Positions 48,462 through 60,188 of a stretch of DNA of 64,000 bases are shown here, piece by piece. Numbering within the stretch: the stretch's first letter is position 1; every line of letters begins with the position of its first letter. The stretch lies in NCBI RefSeq assembly GCF_040581485.1, contig NC_090134.1:20979698-21043697 (forward strand), in the 5' to 3' direction. Source of the stretch: Linepithema humile. Its lineage: Eukaryota > Arthropoda > Insecta > Hymenoptera > Formicidae. A program made the position numbers and the translations under genes. The notes under the pieces were generated by a model, which was given only the letters and a program-made list of their open reading frames with translations, ran no database searches and was not told the DNA's origin.

Positions 48462-51400
48462 TCTAGGAAAGCATGTGAGATTACGAAACTAATCTGTTAT
48501 TCAAAGAACGGTGGTTTTATAAAATATATGAGATACATATTTTTAATCATTAGAATAATATTATCTGAAAATTGGCAGTGATTACAAACATACTTTATTA
48601 TTCGAGATAGCGATATAATTTACGGAATACATGAATGTACTTTTTATTCTTCAATGTTATTACAATATTGAACATACTTCGTGACAAAGCGCGATTGGAA
48701 TCTCGAGATAGCACGTCTGGCACGATAGATGGACTGAATCTCGTAACCGATTTTGCACGTTACCAGCAGAATCTAATCATACTTGTCTATCCGCGTGTGT
48801 GACATTATTGTCATGCGCGTTCGAGCACTTTACACGCCATTTACAGCGAAGTACAGTCGGTCGACCGGCCGGTCGGTCAGGCAGCGGCCGCCCAGCAGGA
48901 TGAAACGACGCGTACGACGATGCCGCGCCGTATGCTCGCCCGCGCGTCGATTTCCCTTGACATTGCACGCGTCCAGCTATAGCCCGTCGTGTGCGTTTCG
49001 CGCGTGCCTGCTTGCTGCCGGCTGTTTCATTCACGCGCGCATGCGACGTTACGCATTACACTATACGCTTGCGATCTGAAGTATTCAGTTCGTTGCCCGA
49101 TTCGTCACGGTAGATGCGAGCTGGTCATCCTATTTATATTCGTGGCCCGCTGGTACGCCATTCATACAACGCCCATTAGTGCTTCTAGCGAGAAGATGCT
49201 TTCCATTTCGCTCTACAGATAGTTTCTTGAACTTTGAGATATTAAGAGAAAAGTAGAATCAAGATTTATATCAACGGAAATAACTATACATTTCTCATCT
49301 ATTCTTAAAAACTGATTAAGTCTCTACAAGAGTAATATTAATTATTAATACACCGTATGAATTATTTATTTTAAGATAGTATTAATAATTAGCATTATTA
49401 GTGATTCATAATTAGTGCTGTAGAGAATAAAGAGAATATATTTTAAGAGTTTTTTATTATGGATTTTAGATACATGCGACATACATTTTTCTTCGTTAGT
49501 TTTGCATAAATTTGAATGGAAATTTAGAAAAGAGAAAGCTCGTAGGAGAAGCGGGTAGGATTTGTCGGGAGATCATCTTTCCTTCAATCGCAAACGTTGG
49601 AAAACGAACATACGCAGAAGGAAATAATTGCGCATCACCACTGCAGGTAGCATCATTTACCTCGCATAAAATGACGCTCCTACATAATTCCAGCCAGACC
49701 ATACCTATTTCTCTCATCTAAAAGTTTCCCAAGATCCAAAGCCAACCGTAAACTTCTGTCTCGGAAAGGGCATGTAACCGAGGAACAAAAGAACACGAGA
49801 TAATCGCACCTTCCGATCGCAACGGTACGTGATCATCCATTCACTGAGTGATTTAGTGCGAATATTTCAACATTTGTCTTTCACTCAATCGAGAAATTCT
49901 GATTTTCTTTTCGACCTACTTTTTTTGCGTAATCACGTGCGTCTTGAATTTATAAACGAATCGAAGAATTCGAAAAAAAAAATCCGTAGCATTATTGCCG
50001 GTATTAACGTCGCGTGCAACGCCGATCGATTTATTCAACCGTTATCTGAAGGAGTACGAAGGAGCGCAATACGTGTCACTGACAGCGGCAGCCGATGCAG
50101 ACACATTCCACATCCGATACATGTCTTTATTTTGAAGCGGAGCAAGTCGTCCTATATAGGCTTGGCTACGCCATGAACACAATCGACGTTTATAGCATAA
50201 ATAGACGGAAGAGGACGAAATGCGAAACCTGCCGTCACGAGGACTGTCAGATGCAGCTTGGCTTTGGCCGTCAGGCACAGTCGGTACAGTTTTGTTGGCT
50301 ACATCCGGAAACAGAATTGTTATGTGTGTGTATTAGTCTGCGGAAAAACGACGATGCTCGTCCCGAAGATGAATTTTCTATTTTCAGGGAAGATGGGAAG
50401 AAGTGACGTAATTTGATGATACATGATCTATGGCGAAACTTTTTTTTTCAGATTTTTTTCTTGCTAGCAAGATTGCAGGAGATGCAATCAAAACGTGATG
50501 AAGAGAAAAGTGCATGTCATTTAGGGGATGATGAGTTTTCATTATATTATCCGCGTGAATTACGTCGGTTCATTCTCATTTATATATGCAAAATAGTAAC
50601 AAAAAAAAATAGGATTTTTCATGTGAATGTTAATTTGGATACAAATTGCATTAGATGGGTCATTTTATGCACATAACTTATAGACTAATTGTTCATGCAT
50701 GAGTTTTCGGTAGGTCGGATTACGTGTGAACGAATCATCCCGGCTATTGCCGTCAATCGACCTACTGACTTTTAGCAGGATACGCCGGCGCTCCCTCCAG
50801 ATGAAAATTGACGTCACCGGGTGATTTTCAATACGTGACGGTCATTTAAAGCGTGTGATGTAATGTAATCGCATGTGAAACGTATACGTGCTTGCACCAC
50901 TTATTCGTCCCACGTATCTTTGTCTCCCATCGCGATTTGTGCGTGACGATTGCCCTTACCCATTGAACATTTTTTTACATAACTCTCGCGACGATCGATT
51001 AGCGTAGTTTTAAATGAAATATTTTCTTGCGTAACTCGAAAGAGACATGCAAATGCGGCGGGCGTTCGATCCGTCGATGGAACAAGGAACCACGCGAAAT
51101 CAATTCCGCGCGCGGCGTAATAAGCTTTAATCTCGATCTGCCTGTCGAGAAAGGGAGACTCTAATATGGCCGGTGAGTGGTGGGTCGGTCGTAATCGCGA
51201 CTCGGTCATTAATCTGGCAGGCATTGCTCCGTGTAGGCCGTATCAGAATTCTCAATATATCGATCGCTCTCCTCCACCTTACGCCGGCCAATTTTCCAAC
51301 CGCGCGATTTGCGCAATCGTCGTCTTCGTCTTCGTCGACGGGAGCGCATCGCCGCAATCGCGATCGCGACGAACGAGGAGCGGAAAAGAAATCAACAGAT

Positions 51401-51751
51401 GTATCGTAATGTCGAGGGAAGGACCCTGCGGGGCTCGAGATGAGATCGATTTGATGAGAGGATGGGAGAACATGGGCTCTGTTGCACAACGAAATAACCA
51501 CATGAAAGAACACGCGCTGATAGGAGACGATTTCAGCAATTATTGCGAGAGCAACAAGAGATATCGATCGTCACCGACATTTTTCTCTCTCAAAACACCA
51601 TTTGTTGCAGACCGTAACATTCCGCACGAGAAACACGGGGATCATCGTGTGGCGTTAAATAATTTCGCAGTTAGACGTTATCTCATTTCTTCTTCGGAAA
51701 TTAATTTACTTTGTTACCTCAGCTCATCCCTCTTGTACTCCAGTATTTGCG

Positions 51752-51753
<2 letters not shown>

Positions 51754-51808
<55 letters not shown>
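51754..51808. repeat. Long (CT)n microsatellite
   Basis: About 27 uninterrupted CT units, the longest simple repeat in the window. It inflates a 256-codon frame on the + strand with a Ser-Leu run, which is not evidence of coding. Confidence 0.9.
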
Positions 51809-51812
<4 letters not shown>

Positions 51813-52599
51813 CGTTTCTCTCTCACTCTACTGCGTCTTGTTTCCGCGTGTATTACGAGATAAACCGCTTTGCTTAATCTTTCCCGATACCCGTGACTTC
51901 CCATGGGTGGAAGATTGGCGAAACCATGTGTTCTAATATGTACAAGAAGCCTGCCAGACCCGGCGAGTTACCGCTGTGCACGCTCGTTTAACTCGTGCTT
52001 TGAGTTATCGCTAAAACCATTTTGCCGTCACAGCGTTGTATCACCTTTATCGCCATCCGGCAGATTATCGCGAGGTGGTGGCTCGTAGACAATTACGCTT
52101 ACGTTGCACATTGACTTAAGCTTGAGTTACATCACCATTTTTGGCTAGAATATTAAATTAAATTTTACTATAGAGACATTTTTTTCCCTTATATACAAAA
52201 TATTACATTTAATATTTCACTAAATTTTATATTAGAATACTCTAGATTTAAGAAAAAATACTTTTCTTATTTCGGAACTAAGCTATTAACGGCATATTTC
52301 CTTTTCTCTTTCTCTTTTTTTTCTGGTCTTTCCTCGGATTATCCTCTCGGATTAGATTCTCTTCATCAATCTTCCCTTTTATTAACGTGACATAGTAAAT
52401 ATAGCGTATTATGTTTTATCCTCACCTCGCACGTTCTGTACGACTTATCGGAAATGAACAACAAATAAAATGCTGCTTTGACTGATGTTACGCGATCGAC
52501 AGACCGGAAAGTGTAATGAGGCATTCGTGACGGCGTCGCGTGTGTAGCATGCGTTGAGTGATCACGCGTTTGCTTGGCGCCATGTGTGTAATAATCGAT

Positions 52600-52626
52600 G
52601 TCTTATTTTTCTGTTGCAGGTAAGAC
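52600..52626 (+). promoter_or_regulatory. Recursive-splicing (ratchet) site
   Basis: CTTATTTTTCTGTTGCAG is followed at 52619/52620 by GTAAGA, so a strong acceptor with a long pyrimidine tract abuts a strong donor with no exon between. This is the motif known from recursive splicing of very long introns in Drosophila. A second donor-like CAG then GTAATT lies 80 bases on (52699/52700), matching the layout of a recursive-splice exon. It is the best such motif I found on the + strand and agrees with the exon-free stretch upstream. Confidence 0.5.
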
Positions 52627-52699
52627 TGACAAAGGTTCATGAAAATTAACTGAATGCGCGGTCATTATCGTGTTGCTGTAGCAAACGGACAATGCGCAG

Positions 52700-55600
52700 G
52701 TAATTTTTCAACGATTCTTATATAAGATATATTACGATATATATCACGGCGTCAATGACGGATTGCTCTCTTTAACATCATCACAAATTAAGATATAAAC
52801 CTGGGGATTTTCTTTCTTATTAATTGCCACCTTCGCGTTAGTCGCAATCTAAACTACTAGCGGCGTTGTCGATCACATCAAATTGCCGGAACTTTTACAA
52901 TGAGGCTTGTAACGTACGTCTACAAGGAGCATCATTATTATACGACTTTGACGCGTTCTGGCAAGGCAAAGCAGGCTCGTGTAATTTCGAAGTTAAGCGT
53001 ATTCTGCGATCGCGGGCAACGGTATACTCTCGTTAACAGCGAAATATGTTAATGTGCTGTAATCTACATTTTATGCGAGCACACGATTTGTAATTGTAAT
53101 TCATGGGATACGCAGCCTTTGGGTATAACCTTGTCGCTCGTGCTTCGCTTCCAGCTCATCTACTTATATTATCATTCTTTTCGCGAAGACAATGAAACTT
53201 TATATATTCGATGATATGATAATTTAATAAATATGGCATAGCTTTCGAGATTTTTCCACTCATCTATAACATCATGAAGACTTTACAAATTTAACGCTCA
53301 AGTTTCAATATAATTAGCGTGTGTGTGTGTGTGTGTCTTCGTTCTCTGAAGGCCACATGGTTGGCGCGCCTTCGAGCTGTTGCTTGTAATAAACGATAAG
53401 AACGACGGCGCCGACAAAGCCTTGTGATTCGATAGACCACGAAAATCAGTTACGCTTCTTACACTCGACTGCACTCTCATTTATGATTCCACGTGCGACG
53501 GCCTCTCGCTCGACGGTGACTAAGTATTCGCGGAAAACGTCGAATCTACCGGGTATCCGACGTTCTGGAATGGATTAAGGCTGCGCAGCGCGTCGGCAAC
53601 GACCGGTGCGACTACTTCTTACACGTCGTAAGATTGACGCGTACGTGAACAGAATAAAATCCCATTTCTTAAGACGGCAATGTAAGATAGCGTTTTGCGA
53701 GTTCTGTAATTTGCCGTAACTTCAACTGGATTATAAGTCACATCATCTTTCAAATGTATATTCAAATGCACTTGTTACTGAGAAACTTAGCAACGTGCGA
53801 AAGAACAAAAAGTTTACAATTCCGTTAATTTCACTATTTTTATTTAATTTCTTCTTCTCGATAATATTCTTCTCACGCTCGTCAGATATTATAATAAATA
53901 ATGTTATTGCGAAATAATCGATTCCAGATAACGGCGATAAAATATACATATTCTCTGTCGAGTTATTACGGGTTAATGAGTTACTCTGCCGTCTCGCCAA
54001 TTACATCAATTTTTTTATTTAGAAACTTATGGAATATAAATGGCGGTACCGAGGTAACTGCTATTTCAAGAATGTCGTGTACGTGTTAGCGTTTCAACGG
54101 GGAACTGCGCGTCGTAAAAGCATTTCCAGCCTAAACATAATAACGCTTAAACAACATCGCGCAGCGTGTGCTCGTGTCGCTCGGCGATCAGGTCATTATC
54201 TTTTCCCCTCTAATGCCATTGACCATACAATTCGCTCAATAGGAAACACCAATTATATGCGCGTTCATAAGCAACTCGCTAGTACATGTAATTACGATGA
54301 TTAGATCGTCCTCCTATTTTTAGCGTAATCTTTTTATCTCGCGACTTGTTTCGCGAATAGAAATGACGCCGTGTAATGTGCAGTTCCGGTGATGTTTATA
54401 AAACTCGCAGCCCAAAGCGAAATGCGAACAAGAAGTTAATGAAACGAAAAAAGCGCCGTGCTAAGTGAAACGTAATAGGAAGTTGATTCTCGCGAGTGGC
54501 AGATCGCTAATTATCTAAATGCAAGAAACGCTAAAATTACATCTTATCGTTCGACACATGTTAGATGCCACTTTTCTCAATCGTACTTTCGCCAATATTT
54601 TTTTTTTTTTTATTGCTTCTCGTGAGTTGCAAGGATATAGAATTACTACTCCCAGTTTGTTTCTCTTTCGGACTGCGAAATTTAAACCCAACACATGATT
54701 CTTTTGTATTTATTTTTGCATGAGTCAATACAAAGTAATCGCTTTCGCGTATAGAATCATCGTACACGATGCAAAACTTTTATAAATAACGTAGGCAATT
54801 GATTTTGATAATTTCCTTTTTAATTAATTTTTTGCTTAATACAGCAATTTGATATAATTGCGCATAGATATATAGTTCCATATGAGACACCCTTCGTTGC
54901 ATTTTGACGTACAAACACTGATATGATATTCCATTTCAGATTGCAATTGTATGCGCGCCGCTCTCTTTCTCTTATTAGCGTGTGGGCGAACTCGACGTTG
55001 TTAATGTATTTATTCACGGTAGTAATTAAAATTTATAGGGAGAATGGTAAAGAGAGATCACAAATACACTACGCGAACGACGTAATTATTTCAACTTAAC
55101 TGATGAACTATCATGTTAAACTATCATGTTTGCCGTTAACTTGCGTTAACGAGTACGAACGAAGAGACGACAAACTGGACTCTTTTATTTTTATCGTTCT
55201 CCAGTACGGTCGATTTTGCAGGCTGTAATTTAGAAAATACGTACGTAGAACGTATCATCCGCGTCAAAGGAGGCCAAGCGAACGATGCAATTAGTAGCGT
55301 GCTTTGTTTTTTTTTTTATTGTCTTTATCGTCGTTATCGATCTTACAGATTCATGTTCTATTGCTTTTTTATTAGCTATATAGATACCGATGTTTGATCT
55401 GTATGCTGAGTATCACGCAAAATAGCATTGGAAACCTATCAACCAGTAGCAATATTACATTTATGAATATACGTGCCATCTGCGCGTTGCGCAAATTCCA
55501 ATCCGCGAATTTGAATTTTATTTTTAGATACCTTTATGTCATTTGTATAATTAGCGATTTCTGCAATAAGGCAATAGTTATATTTCAAGTTAGAATCTTT

Positions 55601-58600
55601 TTGATAGTGACAGTAATAATCTGAGATAAAAAAATATATTCTTAATTTTAATTACATTTTTACGAATGATACTTTCTATAATGATGAAGTGCAGTACGGT
55701 TGGCGGCGTAGAATCGCGTGCGAAAAGTTTTCGATTCTTCTTTTCTTCTACCTTGTTTCTCAAGACACGAGCTAAAACATCGGGCTTGTCACGAAACTTT
55801 TAATGAAAGTTCGCCCAGTCTCGTCGTCAAATTTGCTCGGATAATTCACGCGCCGATTTCAAACCGCTACAATTTTCAAGGAACATTAGTCGGAAATTTA
55901 CGTTTTTTTCAGACAATTTATTATACTCTTAAATCAATTAATGTTGTACTATGTCAGTGTCGAAAGTCGTTTTAATAGCAGGAACATGTTTCTGGTTACG
56001 TGGTTCGCCTTAATCAGTTTGCGCGAAACCATCCTGTTGTGTCCGCGTTACATCCATATTTATGAGTATAAACTATATTGTGTGGATATACACAGCACGA
56101 GTAAACCATATAACGTGCAGATATATACAATGCATTTACACCTGTATTTACATTTGATATATGAAAGCTGCTATTCAATATTGCTTTATTCTTACAACTT
56201 GAAAGAATAGAACGTGATTGATTGATAGCGTTTCGTGTCGTATCAATAAATCCGGTTAACTATGGTATAAAGACTGCTAGATTGCAAATCTAAAGAGTAA
56301 AGACAAGTGGAAGTTAAAGGTCATGTTTCGTTAACGTCATTATCTTCTTCAAATAGTCGTTTAAGGTTTGCAGCGAGGATAGGATTTTTCTTTTCTGATA
56401 AATATAGCTAGCAGATAATAATTCTCTGGTTTTTGCTTCGGGCATTTCCGTCGTAACCCAACTGAATATTGTGCTGCAGCTCGTAATTAATCTAACGCAA
56501 GAAAAAGCCAATAACCATTGATCGCAGCATGTGCTCGCTTTCTCGATTAATTGGTCAGAGATTGGAGTCTGCGCAACGAGCTGTGTGCTCAGCTCTCATC
56601 ATATAATAGTTGCGTGCACTTTTACGACGCCATTGTCCGTGTGTACGCGTATTATGAATTTACAAATGTGCAGCGTAGGCTCGCAATAATTCAATTTTTT
56701 TCTATGCAGTCTGCACACATACCAATAATCAATATTTCTTCTGAATCTGAAATTTGGTGAAAAGCTTTTGCGCCGTACTGCATTGTTTCGATATTACCAG
56801 CAAATGCTTAATTGCATATATAGAGAACACAGTTCGCCACAATTGTGGAACGGGAGATCTGCATATTTCTTGCACAGCCATGTATATGAAAATGTATTAT
56901 GAAATTTTATATATTATTTAACGAATGCATTCTTCCTTGCGGGCAATAAATTGATAAAAATATCCGTATATATTAAAATGCTGCACCGAATACATACAAT
57001 ATGGATATCGATTTGTTTTATTACAAAAGTTGATATATATCAATTTACAATTCCTAGAATAGAAAAAGTTCCAAGCATTCCAAATCCAGGACGAAGTCGT
57101 GTTTTCCACCGTAATATTCGCAAATCGCGGACAGAAAATTATATAAATTATATAGAAAATTATGCTCATCATAGTTATTCAGGTGATAATCGATGATTAC
57201 AAGTCATCAGCGGTCGTCTCGAGCGCTTCTGAGCGCTTCTGCGCCGATCCATCGAGTTTCTATTACGCGGTCTAATTAACCCGGTTTTCTTCTAAGATTA
57301 ACGTTAAAAACGTCGTTGCAATTACGCTTTATATACGCAAGTTTCTGCGCTTTCCATATTTATATTCTTATGTCTTTTGATGTAGCATATGATATCACTT
57401 TTGGAAAGAGTTAGGGATTTATACAGATAATATTAAAAATATGTTTTCTTAGATATGGCGTAAACAATAGACTGTTATGTTGCAAGAGAAGAGATAAACG
57501 TTAGTCGCGTTTGGAGATAAGTAACACATTGAAAATGTATCTATTTTTTTCTTATCGAATAGTGAAGATTCGATTTTTTATTCAATAGAATTTTATCTCT
57601 GTTCTGTCGCGGCTATTTTTTTTATTTGATAAACTTGACGGATTGAATGATTATCTTAGAAAATACAGACAGATAAGGCAAGGCTCATAACGAGTACATT
57701 CCTTTTTCGCGAAAATAATTTTCTGCGCAGAAAAATCGCCAAGAAAGAAGCGATAGGCAAATAAGTACAAATCATTAACATACTTAGTTTGAAGAGTAGT
57801 TATTGCATAATAATATATAAAACAATTCTCGGCAATACACAATATACTTAGATCGAACGAGGGTACCGGCTGCGGGCGTTTATACGAGATTATCTTTCGA
57901 AGGCGAGCACGTAGTGCATTGCGATGACTCGCGCAATTTTCTCAGTAAAATTCGTACACTGGCGCTTTATGCCTCAATTACGCTACTCACGAGCAAGAGT
58001 TCAGTAAAAAATTTATTAACCAATTATGAACGCGTTAACCTAAATTTTGACGTGATTCCATGCAGATAATCAAGCATGAAATCTGCATGTCTCTTAAAAT
58101 TTCATTGATTTCGCTTTTGGGACAGGTACATCACTCGTTGAGAAGAGAAAGCGCGTGTTTGTGCAGTGCTAGGTGTTAACCCCTTAATGCTTAATACGCC
58201 AGAGGTCAACTCGAACTACGTTTAAGTACACGGTGGTGTGGGAAATGTGTCCTTTTAATCCTCATTACTCGCAAGAGTCGCTGTAATTGAATATGCGATA
58301 ATCGATTTTTTATTCTCGATAAAAAAAGTGCAGGTTTAAAACGTTACCTATCCGTGTGTATCGCTATTTCCATAAATTCGTTGCAACAATTTTTACGCTG
58401 GAAGTATTCGACAATATATGCACGTATACATATGCATAACGCAGTATGAATGAAACGAGAGTGAAATGTCGCTCGTCGGGATTTTAGTCGGTGTAATGGA
58501 TCGACCTGACAACGAATAAAGTGATTATTCAGCGGTGCGAAAATGCTGCCGCATACGCCGCCGGGTAGCCGGCTGGTCGGATTAAAGTTAACTAGCATTG

Positions 58601-59834
58601 CAAAACGGTAGTCGGCGTATTGGTAAACCTCTCTCTCGCCGCTCGGTCATTTCTCCCGCGCGTTCACCGGCATCCATCGAAAACCCGAGAAACACGCACT
58701 CGTGCCGTGCGATTAGAGTCTCGCGAGCGCACGTGTATACTTAGCGGACGTAACACGCGCATAAAGTCCATTGTGGACGGGAGTAGTTGGCCGTTGCATT
58801 GAATTAGCATCGGATTAACCGAGTTTAGCCGACTGTTTCTCTATGCGAAGGAGACACGGTACTCCGGGCACACAGATTGTAAATTATGCCGTGCACGTGG
58901 AGAGAGAACATTTCGGCGCGGCGGCGGTGGCGGCGCGGACAAAAATCTCCGCCTCGATACTCGCGCGCCTTTAATTAGCATACGACTTGATCGAAACACA
59001 CCGGGGAGCCGCGTCCGATGTTTCGTAACGCGACTCTCGCTGTAGCTTGGCATTTCGATCCGTGCGAACGTACAACCGCCGAGGCTGATTCGCATACGTG
59101 GACTATTCATACCGCAATCAAATGTACATATATTGCCGCGTCGAGTGATGACTGAAACCTCGGCAGATGTCACGAAGGTCGTACAGTATACTCTTGAAGT
59201 TATCGAAGAATAGCTCATAATATATCCTAATTTCAATCGAACCGTAACGTAGATAATCGATCGGGATCCAATGTTATCGAACGTGAAATTATTGATCAAA
59301 AATATGAATCACCGACAACTGATATCTCTGTACTGATATTCAAGTTTATTCACTCCAAGTCTATTCATAACATAGTATATCTCGCCGATACTTCACTCCG
59401 CCGATTGCGGCTTCAACATTGTTCCCTCTTGATCCCTTCTCATTTCGATTACGTGCGGTTTCAGAGAATCGACCCTCGGGATTTCAATCGCCGAGGTCGG
59501 CGGGCGATCCCTTTCTCCAACTAGGAGTTTAGCTCGTCTTCAGTGTCATGGAATAACTGGTAGATCCAGCACGTACAGACTGAACGTCCATGCAAAACGC
59601 GGTCGCCCGGTCTGTGTCCGAGGAACAGGTGCGCGTAGTGTATGCAGGCAGTCGATTAGACAGTCGGGTGTCCGGCGAGCATGTCGGTCGGCGCAGAATT
59701 GCAGGGTCGCGGTGTATGTAGCGTAACACCGATAGCAGTTCCGAGCACGTATGCACCGTCGCATAGTACGAAGGCGCAGTACGGTGGTATTGGCAATATC
59801 CATCCTCTCCCCCCCTTCTTCTTCGTTGCAGTAC
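52700..59834. other. Non-coding stretch, no gene seen
   Basis: No supported exon. Includes a (GT)n run at 53319-53337. CG-rich blocks at 53340-53640 and 58600-59130 carry frames up to 152 codons with no recognisable domain. If the ratchet site is real, this continues the same intron. Confidence 0.45.
53319..53337. repeat. (GT)n microsatellite
   Basis: About nine GT units, seen directly. Confidence 0.85.
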
Positions 59835-60188
59835 ATATACAGGGTGTAGCAGAAGTCTCACGTTCAACAATTACGGGTATTTAAAAAGATGTTTTAATTT
59901 TATAGATTCTTCTAGCGACACAATTACGTAAATGATCTAATTAGATTATAATTACATTGCAGCGAAATTATTTAACATTCCAAAAAGAGGAGAGTATTGG
60001 CAAAAGTATAAATAATTGTAACGTGTTCTTAATTTTTAATTAAAACTTTAAAGGTAATGGTTTTCTTCGATTTCTAATTTTCTGCTCATGCAGATATTTA
60101 ATTTAGAATTAGGTCGCGAAATATATCGAGAAATGATTAAGAAATGCGGATAACGGAAAACGCGTCACTTTTTGCGCGCCCTGTATAT
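59835..60188. mobile_element. MITE-like element with terminal inverted repeats
   Basis: The left end ATATACAGGGTGT (59835-59847) and the right end GCGCCCTGTATAT (60176-60188) are inverted matches at 11 of 13 positions. Weaker complementarity continues inward (AGCAGAAGT against ACTTTTTGC). The 354-base interior is AT-rich and has no coding capacity. Ends beginning with CAGGG are common among insect DNA transposons; the superfamily cannot be set from one copy. Flanking TA suggests a TA target. Confidence 0.5.

Larger units (their letters stand above)
21572..52602 (+). other. About 31 kb without recognisable coding exons, possible giant intron
   Basis: Alternating AT-rich and CG-rich blocks, microsatellites and no exon I can support on either strand. 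Frames over 100 codons (for example 43558-44022, 44438-45040 and 51166-51936, all +) fall in CG-rich or repeat sequence, start or stop without splice context, and have no recognisable domain. The stretch begins at a candidate donor (21572) and ends at a strong recursive-splice motif (52619/52620), so it is consistent with one very long + strand intron. An intergenic region is the alternative. Confidence 0.4.

Noticed and set aside
50095..50406. Cysteine-containing 103-codon frame (CETCRHEDC)
   Set aside because: The cysteine spacing fits no zinc-binding family I know and there is no splice or promoter context.
50806..50813. Perfect CRE-like TGACGTCA
   Set aside because: A single eight-base match in non-coding DNA is expected by chance in 64 kb.
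51166..51936. 256-codon + strand frame, the longest in the window
   Set aside because: Its length is inflated by the (CT)n run at 51754-51808; no domain or splice context.
58841..59299. 152-codon minus-strand frame
   Set aside because: CG-rich block with a proline run; no domain or splice sites.
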